Source of the DNA: Hyphomicrobiales bacterium
GTDB taxonomy: Bacteria > Pseudomonadota > Alphaproteobacteria > Rhizobiales > Rhizobiaceae
Direction of reading: 5' to 3'
Assembly: GCA_900469955.1 (NCBI GenBank)
Contig: UBYX01000014.1
Span: forward strand, 124,001-188,000
Length of the DNA: 64,000 nt
In this document: in pieces, positions 53,226-60,838 of the stretch
Layout of the letters: every line of letters begins with the position of its first letter
Position numbering within the stretch: the stretch's first letter is position 1
Position numbers and translations under genes: made by a program
Notes under the pieces: model-generated
Seen by the model: the letters and a program-made list of their open reading frames with translations, nothing else
Databases searched by the model: none
Told to the model about the DNA's origin: nothing

Positions 53226-54218
53226 ATGAACACGATAACAAGACGAAACGTCCTGAAGGGTGCTTCAACGCTGGCCGCTGTCAGCGCCGTCATGGGAACC
53301 CCCTATCTCAGCTTCGCCGCTGCTCCTAAGCAGCGCTTTCAGTCACCCGGCTTCTACAGGATGGCGCTCGGCGATCTCGAAATCACGGCGCTCCTGGACG
53401 GCACCCTGCCCCTTCCTCTTCCCGAAATGTACCGCGATGTCACGCCCGAGAACGCCGCTCAACTACTCCGTGCGGCATACCGAGACATTCCAACGGACAC
53501 CTCGGTAAACGCATTCCTGGTCAACGACGGCAAGCGCCTTGTCCTCATCGATGCCGGGACCGGACACTATCTGGGCACAGAGGCAGGACATCTGGTGTCG
53601 AACCTAGAAGCCTCCGGTTACAAGGCTTCACATGTCGATCATGTGATCTTGACACATGTCCATACGGATCACTCCGGTGGCCTGGTTCGGGACGGAAAGG
53701 CCGTATTCGAGAACGCAACCGTTCACGTTCCCGCGCGCGAATTGGAGTTCTGGTTGAAGATGCCGGCGGATGCGCGACCGGAAGGGTTGAACCGGCAACT
53801 GTTTAAGGAGGCGAAGGAGTGCCTGCGCCCATACCTGCAGCGAGGAAGTGTCCAAGAATTCAAGGATCAGGAAGAGGTCATCGCGGGTTTCCATTCGATC
53901 TTACGCCCTGGACATACCCCAGGCCACAGCTCCATTGTGATCGAGAGCGGAGGTAGGAAGATGGTGTTCTGGGGCGATATTACCCATGGTGACATCGTCC
54001 AGTTCGAGCAGCCTGACGTGACTATTGAGTTTGATGTCGACCGACTGGAGGCGGTGCGGTCTCGCAAGCAAGCCTTCGCCGAAGCCACCGCAGAAGGGCA
54101 TCTCGTTGCGGGGGCGCACATCGCTTTCCCTGGCATCGGCAATGTTTTGCAAGATGGTCAACACTTTAATTGGATGCCGGTAAATTACGCGGATGGAGAG
54201 GGAGGGGTTATTAAGTGA
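53226..54218 (+). CDS. Tat-exported metallo-beta-lactamase-fold hydrolase
   Basis: A 330-residue enzyme with a twin-arginine signal (TRRNVLKGASTLAAVSAVMGTPYLSFA) and the MBL motif HVHTDHSGG (H144, H146, D148, H149); later metal ligands include H in RPGHTPGHSS, D in WGDITHGD and H in VAGAHIAFPG. Resembles lactonases/quorum-quenching or glyoxalase-II-like hydrolases. Substrate unknown. Probably controlled by the upstream LysR gene. Confidence 0.9.
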   Translation: MNTITRRNVLKGASTLAAVSAVMGTPYLSFAAAPKQRFQSPGFYRMALGDLEITALLDGTLPLPLPEMYRDVTPENAAQLLRAAYRDIPTDTSVNAFLVNDGKRLVLIDAGTGHYLGTEAGHLVSNLEASGYKASHVDHVILTHVHTDHSGGLVRDGKAVFENATVHVPARELEFWLKMPADARPEGLNRQLFKEAKECLRPYLQRGSVQEFKDQEEVIAGFHSILRPGHTPGHSSIVIESGGRKMVFWGDITHGDIVQFEQPDVTIEFDVDRLEAVRSRKQAFAEATAEGHLVAGAHIAFPGIGNVLQDGQHFNWMPVNYADGEGGVIK

Positions 54219-54586
54219 GCTGCAATCGACCCGGGTACCGTAGCGATCCTTCCTGATCTACTCAGTCTGTATAAAATGTAACGGCCTGCTGCCGCATGCT
54301 CGGCATAACCTGCGGGATATCCTGGCGACGCACATTCTGAAGCAGACGCGATCTTACGAGTAGGCAAGCTACGCAATCCGGGCCGCCTGATATGGTGCAG
54401 CAGCATTACGGTCGCTTTCTGCCGCAGAACAAGGTGCCGCTCACGCAAAAAATTATCCAAATCAGGTTTGGGAAGCCGCCACTTAGCCAGAAAGGGTGGA
54501 GCGCTCTGGTGCTCCTCCCGCCACGACCAACAAAATCGCCCCGGATGCTGCTTAGACATCCCATCGCGGCCAAAGAGGGGATGCGC
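54219..54586. other. intergenic stretch
   Basis: About 370 bases. No gene, RNA or repeat recognised. Confidence 0.4.
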
Positions 54587-55279
54587 TCAGCGCATTTCGA
54601 GCATGGTCAGCGCGTTTTCGATCGCGGCGCCCGAGGCGGTATTGTCGAAAACGCACCAGCCATCCGGTGTCAACAGCTTCGAGTACGACCTGATCTCCTC
54701 CTCGGTATAGCTCGAAGAGTAGATTTTGGGTTTGCCGTGCAGACGCAAATATTTCGATGGATGTTCGAAATCTTCTGCGGACCATACCGGCGCCGGATCC
54801 GCGAGAACCCGGTCGATCGCATATCTCTTCAGCAGATCCAGTGCCTCGGCCGATGCCCAGGTCTCGTGTCTCACCTCGATGACGATCGGTCCGTCATCGG
54901 CGTTTCGCATCGTCTGGAACGCGGTTTCGAGCGCATCAGCATCAAACGTCAACGATGGCGGCAGCTGGCAAAGCAGTGGTCCGCGCTTTTCTCCAAGATG
55001 CGCGATATCTGCAAGAAAAGTCTTGAACGGCTCGGCGATGTCCTTCATCGCCCGCGTATGGGTAATCTCCTTGGGAAGTTTTACCGCAAACCGAAAGCTG
55101 TCGGGAACGGATCCAGCCCATCGTGCAAAGGTCGAAGCCTTGTGCCGGCGGTAGAAGGTTGTGTTGATCTCGACGCCGTCGAACACCGACGCGTATCGAT
55201 TCAAGCCACTTCCCTCCTGCGCAAACCGGTCGGCCACTTTTCCTGGAATGGACCAAGCCGCGGTGGCAATGGTCGCCAA
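54587..55279 (-). CDS. DUF72 (YecE-like) TIM-barrel protein
   Basis: A 230-residue protein: TAAWSIPGKVADRF, FDGVEINTTFYRRHKASTFARWAGSVPDSFRFAVKLPKEITH, and YLRLHGKPKIYSSSYTEEEI are DUF72/YecE landmarks. The family has no established enzyme activity. Length is near normal. Stands alone. Confidence 0.9.
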   Translation of the reverse strand: MATIATAAWSIPGKVADRFAQEGSGLNRYASVFDGVEINTTFYRRHKASTFARWAGSVPDSFRFAVKLPKEITHTRAMKDIAEPFKTFLADIAHLGEKRGPLLCQLPPSLTFDADALETAFQTMRNADDGPIVIEVRHETWASAEALDLLKRYAIDRVLADPAPVWSAEDFEHPSKYLRLHGKPKIYSSSYTEEEIRSYSKLLTPDGWCVFDNTASGAAIENALTMLEMR

Positions 55280-55452
55280 TTGTCTTCTCCTCAGCTTGCA
55301 ACCGGGGGACGTTCGAGAACAAATATAGAGAGATTAGCGACAGCCCTATTCCGCCGTTGCCGCCGGGATCGGGGCAGCTTGAGATCTGCTGAAGGAACTG
55401 AAACGCGCCCACGAATAGAGAGCGGGACGCTTAGCATCCCGCTTCGATCGGC

Positions 55453-55785
55453 TCAGCACGCTGGCTGCTGAGTGGCTGCACTGCCCGAGTTCGAAGCCCC
55501 GCTGCCCGCCGAGCCTTGCTGTGTTGGGGTCGTCTTGCACGGCGAATTGGTTGCGCCAGTATTGTTGGCGTTGCCGCCGACGCTTCCGGTGTTTGGATTA
55601 TTGGAGTCTAACGAGGTTCCAGTGCCACCAGACCCCGATCCTGTGGTCACGCCGCCGCTGTTTCCTGAGCCGGATGTTCCGGAACCCGAACCAGAGTCAG
55701 TACTCGAGCCAGAACCTCCAGACTGTGCAACTGCAGCCGTGGCCAAGCCCAGGGACAAAGCGGTAACTGTTAAAAGCTTGAGCAT
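55453..55785 (-). CDS. small exported Ser/Gly/Thr-rich protein
   Basis: A 110-residue protein with a signal peptide (MLKLLTVTALSLGLATAAVAQ) and a mature part that is almost entirely Gly, Ser, Thr, Asn, with two Cys near the C-terminus. Probably a secreted or surface low-complexity protein. ATG at 55785 is preceded by a good AGAGAGGAAG site; the longer frame upstream is unsupported. Confidence 0.7.
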   Translation of the reverse strand: MLKLLTVTALSLGLATAAVAQSGGSGSSTDSGSGSGTSGSGNSGGVTTGSGSGGTGTSLDSNNPNTGSVGGNANNTGATNSPCKTTPTQQGSAGSGASNSGSAATQQPAC

Positions 55786-56284
55786 TTTCTGCTTCCTCTC
55801 TTTGTTGTCGTGACTCTGTGGCCACAGACAAGAGTAACAAGCGACGCCCGAGTTTGTTTCCGAACCGATCACCGGTTAGGAGATGCTTAGCCGACGTCCG
55901 TCAGTGAACTCTGAAAGAATCCTTATTGACTCAGGATTGCCGGCACCTGGGCCAGCAACTGGTTCTGACGGAAGCCTCAAGCAGCGCCAGTTTTACCCGT
56001 GGATGGCGGCCGGCATACGAGCGGCCCTGATGCCTCAACGGAAAAAACAGGCCGGCACTCTGTCCGAATAAGCAGGCGAAAGGGTTTCTGTGAATCTGTG
56101 AAGGGTGCCTTGGTCGTTTCCGCCGCGGCGATTTATTCGCTGAACACGAGATCCCAGCATGCGGGTCTGCTTGCGGAGTTCGTTAAATCAGGAAAAAGTA
56201 CTGCGCTGAAAGAGGTGAAATGTCCTTAGCTGAGAGGAGATGACTCGGTTGACAGGTTGAAGCCGTTTACGCATTGTCGAACTA
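55786..56284. other. intergenic stretch upstream of TPP riboswitch
   Basis: About 500 bases. Only unrecognised short frames (for example 55883-56071). The promoter of the thiamine-related operon should lie near its 3' end. Confidence 0.4.
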
Positions 56285-56370
56285 TTCCGAGGGGAGCATC
56301 TGACGATGCTGAGACGGCGGTGAGCTGGACCCTTGAACCTGATCCGGGTCATGCCGGCGTAGGAACGGAA
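56285..56370 (+). ncRNA. TPP riboswitch (THI box)
   Basis: The thiamine pyrophosphate aptamer core is visible: terminal stem TTCCG (56285-56289) pairs with CGGAA (56366-56370); GGGGAGC near the 5' end; GCTGAGA at 56308-56314; then CCCTTGAACCTGATC, GGTCATGCCGGCGTAGGAA. These are the invariant THI-box segments. It lies about 150 bases upstream of a permease and a ThiY-like gene, so TPP should turn their expression down. Confidence 0.93.
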
Positions 56371-56448
56371 ATAGGCGTCATCCGACGATAGTTTCTCTTC
56401 TCCGCTTCACCTGGATCTACCTGATTGAGCTGATCTGGAGATCGACCG

Positions 56449-56514
56449 ATGACATCCATTACTTCCGTTTCCCCGACGGCTTATCCGGCTCCGGCGCATA
56501 ACGCCGACGCTTAG
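56449..56514 (+). CDS. possible 21-residue peptide between riboswitch and permease
   Basis: ATG at 56449 follows GGAG (56437-56440) at ideal spacing, and the 21-residue frame (MTSITSVSPTAYPAPAHNADA) stops five bases before the permease ATG at 56519, which itself has a poor ribosome-binding site. It may be a coupling leader, or the true N-terminus of the permease separated by a frameshift. Confidence 0.35.
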   Translation: MTSITSVSPTAYPAPAHNADA

Positions 56515-56518
56515 CACC

Positions 56519-57301
56519 ATGCGCGCCTCCCATGCGCTCGTTGGGCTTTTCCTGCTTGTCGCCCTCTGGCAGGCTGGCGTCTGGCTGTTTGCGCCTGCCC
56601 GATATATTCTGCCGTCTCCCATTGCCGTCGCGTCCGCCTTTCTGCGGAAGCGGGACTTCCTGTTGCAACACAGTCTCGTTACGTTGACGGAAATCGTTGT
56701 CGGTTTGGTAATCGGGGCAGCGCTGGGGATCGCCACCGCCTTCGGCGTCGCGGCGATGCCGCGGCTTGGCCGTCTCGTTTGGCCGATGGTGCTGATCCTC
56801 CAGGCCTTTCCCGTCTTCGTGCTGGCGCCGATCCTGGTTTTGTGGTTCGGTTTCGGGCTGGCCTCGAAGGTGGCGATGACGATGATCATCATCTTCTTTC
56901 CGGTCGCGTCGGCTTTTGCCGACGGCATTCGCCGCACTGATCAGGAGATTCTCGACGCCGTTTCGCTTGAGGGGGCGAGCCATTGGCAGGCGCTGGTCTC
57001 GATGCGCGTGCCGCTGGCGATCCCGAGCCTTGTCTCCGGCCTCAGGGTCGCCGCCCCGCTGGCGCCTCTCGGGGCCGTCGTCGGGGAGTGGGTCGGTGCA
57101 TCCGGCGGACTCGGGTTCGTGATGGTCCAGGCCAATGCCCGCATGCAGACCGATACGGTGTTCGCTGCGATGGTGATACTTGCCATCCTCACCCTCACTT
57201 TAAGGCTTCTCATCGACCGGCTGACTGCCGGGCTCGCCCCTTGGGCCAGTGAGTCTGATCCTTCATCCCAATTTGCATCAAGGAGTTTCGTGCGATCATG
57301 A
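56519..57301 (+). CDS. thiX: ThiX-like ABC permease (pyrimidine precursor uptake)
   Basis: A 260-residue permease of the SsuC/TauC/ThiX type with six helices and the EAA loop: EILDAVSLEGASHWQALVSMRVPLAIPSLVSGLRVAAPLAPLGAVVGEWVGASGGLG. Under a TPP riboswitch and followed by a ThiY-like binding protein (ATGA overlap), so it probably imports a hydroxymethyl- or formylaminopyrimidine thiamine precursor. No ATPase (ThiZ) gene is adjacent. Confidence 0.85.
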   Translation: MRASHALVGLFLLVALWQAGVWLFAPARYILPSPIAVASAFLRKRDFLLQHSLVTLTEIVVGLVIGAALGIATAFGVAAMPRLGRLVWPMVLILQAFPVFVLAPILVLWFGFGLASKVAMTMIIIFFPVASAFADGIRRTDQEILDAVSLEGASHWQALVSMRVPLAIPSLVSGLRVAAPLAPLGAVVGEWVGASGGLGFVMVQANARMQTDTVFAAMVILAILTLTLRLLIDRLTAGLAPWASESDPSSQFASRSFVRS

Positions 57302-58242
57302 TCCGTTTTCTCACCGCGTCTTTCATCATGCTGGCAAGCCTTGCCGCGCCTCTATCTGCGCATGCGGCCGACAAGCTCAGCGTGCTGCTAGAATGGTTCG
57401 TCAATCCAGATCACGCGCCGATGATCATCGCCCAGAAGCGCGGGTTGTTTGCCGATGCCAAGCTCGCTGTCGAGCTCATCCCGCCGTCCGATCCGTCCGC
57501 AGTGCCGCGATTGGTTTCCGCCGGGCAGGCGGATATCGGCATCCATTACCAGCCTAATCTCTATCTCGACCACGAAGCCGGCCTGCCTATCGTGCGGTTT
57601 GGAACGCTGGTCGAAACTCCGCTTAATACAGTGACGGTGCTGGCGGATGGCCCGATCAAGAGCCTCAAGGACCTCAAGGGCAAGAAGGTCGGCTTTTCCG
57701 TTACCGGGTTCGAGGATGCCATGCTGAAGCGCATGCTGGCTTCGGAAGGTCTGTCTGATGACGACGTAGAACTGATCAACGTCAATTTCTCGCTGTCGCC
57801 GTCGCTGATCGGCGGCAAGGTGGATGCGACGCTTGGAGGGTTCCGCAATTTCGAGCTCACCCAGATGAAGCTGGAAGGCCATCCGGGCCGCGCGTTTCTA
57901 CCTGAGGAGCATGGTGTTCCTGCCTATGACGAACTCATTTTCGTCACCCGCCGCGATACTGCCGCTGACAGCCGTCTGCCGCGTTTCCTGCACGCGGTCG
58001 AACAGGCATCGATCTTCATCACCAACCATCCGCAGGAGGCCTGGCGGCTGTTTGTCAACGAATATCCGAACCTCGACGACGAGCTCAATCGCACGGCCTT
58101 CTTCGACACGCTGCCGCGTTTTGCCAAGCGTCCGGCCGCACTCGACCAGGGCCGCTACCAACGTTTCGCCACCTTCATGCACGAAAGCGGGCTCATCAAG
58201 TCGGCTCCGGCGGTCCAGGATATCGCGATAGAACTCCATTGA
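57298..58242 (+). CDS. thiY: ThiY-like periplasmic pyrimidine-binding protein
   Basis: A 314-residue binding protein of the NMT1/THI5 family with signal peptide (MIRFLTASFIMLASLAAPLSAHAA). LLEWFVNPDHAPMIIAQKRGLF, SGQADIGIHYQP, GKKVGFSVTGFEDAMLKRML are typical of ThiY, which binds N-formyl-aminopyrimidine salvaged from thiamine breakdown. Overlaps the permease by ATGA. The riboswitch supports this ligand class. Confidence 0.87.
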   Translation: MIRFLTASFIMLASLAAPLSAHAADKLSVLLEWFVNPDHAPMIIAQKRGLFADAKLAVELIPPSDPSAVPRLVSAGQADIGIHYQPNLYLDHEAGLPIVRFGTLVETPLNTVTVLADGPIKSLKDLKGKKVGFSVTGFEDAMLKRMLASEGLSDDDVELINVNFSLSPSLIGGKVDATLGGFRNFELTQMKLEGHPGRAFLPEEHGVPAYDELIFVTRRDTAADSRLPRFLHAVEQASIFITNHPQEAWRLFVNEYPNLDDELNRTAFFDTLPRFAKRPAALDQGRYQRFATFMHESGLIKSAPAVQDIAIELH

Positions 58243-58675
58243 GCCCGGATCAAGCCAAACAAGGGGGATTTTGACGAGAGCCCTTGGGAGCGCAACCTGG
58301 AATTCATGGCCTGAATACAGTCGCACGAAATAATCGAAGCCGAACTGCGCATGAACCTGCTGCTGCCATGCATGGTCGTCGGAGATCCCGACGGCGCGCT
58401 ACTGTTCGGGCGTCAGATCGCCGTAGGTAAATTTGATGCGGTTTGGGTTTTCAGCCCAGGCTTGAGCCGCTGTTGACCGCATCGGCGCGACGCGGAAGCG
58501 GCCAGCGATTTCCTTCGACTCTCTTCTACGTCGCCTGCTCGCGCGCTGTCGACGATCTCGCCGTGATGGCTGTTGCAAGAGACGGCGCATGAGTGCCGTT
58601 CCAATACAGCGTTGCCGGATTTTTGGAGATGGCGGGTGCGCCCATTGCCGGGCGCCCCCGTAAAGTCGGCTTCGC
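58243..58675. other. gap after thiY
   Basis: About 430 bases with no intact gene. On the minus strand several frames together look like decayed coding sequence (for example ...AENPNRIKFTYGDLTPEQ), but I cannot name it. No ABC ATPase remnant seen. Confidence 0.35.
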
Positions 58676-58954
58676 CTACTTATTCAGCGCATCCTTAAGC
58701 GCCTTGGCCGGCGTGAACGCCAGCTTCTTGGCTGCTGCCACCTTGATCGTCGCCCCGGTTGCGGGATTGCGTGCTTCCCGCTCAGGGGTGTCCTTGACCT
58801 TGAATTTGCCGAACCCAGGCAGAGACGTTTCGTTGCCCGCAACCGCGGCTGCGACGATCGAGGCAATCAGAGTTTCGACGATGGCTTTGCCCTGGGCTTT
58901 GGATAGGCTGTGCTCGGTCGCGATCTTCTCCGCGATCTCATTGGTGGTGGTCAT
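58676..58954 (-). CDS. HU-family DNA-binding protein
   Basis: A 92-residue HU/IHF-family protein: MTTTNEIAEKIATEHSLSKAQGKAIVETLIASI, LPGFGKFKVKDTPEREARNPATGATIKVAAAKKLAFTPAKALKDALN. It has the RNP-type arm (RNPATG). A DNA-architectural protein. A perfect hairpin lies 34 bases upstream of its start. Confidence 0.95.
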   Translation of the reverse strand: MTTTNEIAEKIATEHSLSKAQGKAIVETLIASIVAAAVAGNETSLPGFGKFKVKDTPEREARNPATGATIKVAAAKKLAFTPAKALKDALNK

Positions 58955-59442
58955 GTTTTTCTCCGAATTATTGTCAATTACGATTCCTGACAGGGGAGTT
59001 GTCCCCTGTCATCGATGGGATGCCAATACGCGGCTCTAGAAGTCAAGATTTCCACAGTTTCAATCGACCGCAGCCTGTTTTCCGCTTTTCGCTTGCGATG
59101 CCGAGGAAGTGCACGACGATTTTTTTTTCGAGCCAGTCTTCAGACGTCTCTCCACGGTTTGCCGATACCTCCCCAGCGTGGGGCCACTGCTGGTTCACCA
59201 ACAAGGTCATCTGGTTGGACGGAGCGGATAATCCCGCCAAAACCTTGACGCTAGAGACTGTAGGAGTGGACCGGGACGCCTTGAGCGTTGCGCTAGAGCT
59301 TAAGCGGTTCATACTCTGGCCTGGTTGCTCCGCTTCAATTCATGCGGTTGACGCTTGTCCCGCTAGGTCTCATCCAACAATCATGCTGGCCATCACTCAT
59401 CTAACCGATTAGGACCTTGGCGGACGAAAACGGAAACAGACC
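58955..59442. other. intergenic stretch
   Basis: About 490 bases. Contains the hairpin at 58988-59011. Unrecognised frames at 58999-59412 (plus) and 59043-59312 (minus) are not supported. Confidence 0.4.
58988..59011. repeat. perfect 10-bp hairpin near the HU gene
   Basis: TGACAGGGGA (58988-58997) and TCCCCTGTCA (59002-59011) with a GTTG loop, 34-57 bases upstream of the HU start. Possible operator or 5'-leader hairpin; no T tract on either side for a good terminator. Confidence 0.5.
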
Positions 59443-59661
59443 ATGGACGACGCAATCAAAATCGACAACCGCGGTGATTTCGGACTCTGGGCCATCGAGG
59501 CTGCCAAGCAAATTGTCGGCGATCAAGGGTTTGAGTTGGCGAAGGCGGCTCGTGACGGCACGGAAGACGACCTTCGGCAGGCCGGCAATGCACTGGGGCA
59601 GGCGATAACCAATGCCCTGCTGGAAGTTTACGACGGTCTCCTCGATGGGTCGTCGGAGTAA
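59443..59661 (+). CDS. small hypothetical protein
   Basis: A 72-residue acidic, largely helical soluble protein (MDDAIKIDNRGDFGLWAIEAAKQIVG...). I do not recognise the family. Plausible codon use and an upstream A/G-rich site. No clear partner. Confidence 0.55.
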   Translation: MDDAIKIDNRGDFGLWAIEAAKQIVGDQGFELAKAARDGTEDDLRQAGNALGQAITNALLEVYDGLLDGSSE

Positions 59662-59804
59662 TCGCGGACGCCCATATCTTGGTGTGACGCCACGAGACCA
59701 CCTGAACTAAAACCTTGGCCAAAGTCGTCTCCGCAACCCCGATCTCGTTCTTCGGCAAAGCCTCCCGCTATGACACGGTCCATTTTTGACTTGGTCCATC
59801 GCCC

Positions 59805-60716
59805 TTACATGGACCAGGTCTCGGCAATCCGTCGGATGCAGTTAAGGAGGGTGACGGTGGGCGGCGTCATCAGTCCCTTCTTGCGGCGGTAGACGCGGAA
59901 TGTCCGCTGCCAGTCGAGCTCGGGCACCTTAACCCGCGCCATACTGCCCCGCTCCACCTCCTCCCGTACCAGCGGCAGTGGCATCCAGCAGCACAGCATC
60001 TGCGAAAGCACAGCGGCTTTCAGGACCGGCACCGAACGGGAAATGATTGAGGGTGCATTCGGGTCCAGGCCATTGTCGTGGAACCGCCTTTGCCATTCCC
60101 TGACAGTCGGCGTCCCGGGCGGCGGCATGGCCCAGTCGAATCTCGCCGCTTCACTTAGCGTCAGATGCCCCCGCTTGAGGATCGGATGATCCCAGCTTGC
60201 AAAGACCGACACGGTGTCATGCATGACATCGGGTGTTGCGATGACAATATCGTCGTCGAGATAGGGTTCCGGAGAGATGGCGATGTCGATCCTGCCGCCC
60301 TTCAAGCCTTCCAGCAGCCGATCCTCGAGGTCTTCGATCACCTGATACTGGATCTCCGGATGATGTTTTCGCATTTCAGCGATGACGGCGATAATGAAGC
60401 CACCGACGACGCTCGCGACCCCGCCGATCCTCACGACACCACGACTTGCGCCACGCATCTGTTGTATCAGATGCGCTGCATTCCCGATTTCGGAAACGAC
60501 GAGCTTGGCATAAGGAAGCAGGGCGTCGCCGAATACGGTTGGCACCACGCCCCGGGTGGTTCGTTCGAACAGAGGAACCCCGAAGCTAGCCTCAAGCCGC
60601 TTCAGCATCCGGGTAATGGCGGGCTGCGTCATGTTCAAGGCTGCTGCAGCCGCGCCGAGGCTCCCGCGTTGTGCGCATTCCAGAACGATTTGAGCCGATC
60701 GCACATCCAAAGTCAT
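59805..60716 (-). CDS. LysR-family regulator divergent from decarboxylase-dehydrogenase gene
   Basis: A 303-residue LTTR with HTH (SAQIVLECAQRGSLGAAAAALNMTQPAITRMLKRLEASFGVPLFERTTRGVVPT) and effector domain. About 120 bases separate its start from ATG 60839 of the divergent fusion gene; it is almost certainly the regulator of that aromatic 2-oxoacid pathway. The intergenic region contains an AT-rich stretch (about 60726-60755) suitable for a LysR site. Confidence 0.92.
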   Translation of the reverse strand: MTLDVRSAQIVLECAQRGSLGAAAAALNMTQPAITRMLKRLEASFGVPLFERTTRGVVPTVFGDALLPYAKLVVSEIGNAAHLIQQMRGASRGVVRIGGVASVVGGFIIAVIAEMRKHHPEIQYQVIEDLEDRLLEGLKGGRIDIAISPEPYLDDDIVIATPDVMHDTVSVFASWDHPILKRGHLTLSEAARFDWAMPPPGTPTVREWQRRFHDNGLDPNAPSIISRSVPVLKAAVLSQMLCCWMPLPLVREEVERGSMARVKVPELDWQRTFRVYRRKKGLMTPPTVTLLNCIRRIAETWSM

Positions 60717-60838
60717 GCCTTGGTGTAATGGATTATTCGAAATTCTTCAATTCCAAGACCGGACGCCCTCTGCGACACTTCCCTGAGGTAAAAGCGCGCT
60801 CAAGGGTGCTACCCAGGCGGCGAGAAGGCCTTAACTCG

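Noticed and set aside
54392-55471. Plus-strand frame of 359 codons opposite DUF72
   Set aside because: Mirror of a conserved gene and rich in Arg/Gly/Ser with no known motif.
58243-58675. Possible ThiZ ATPase remnant after thiY
   Set aside because: No Walker A, signature or Walker B motif can be read in any frame.
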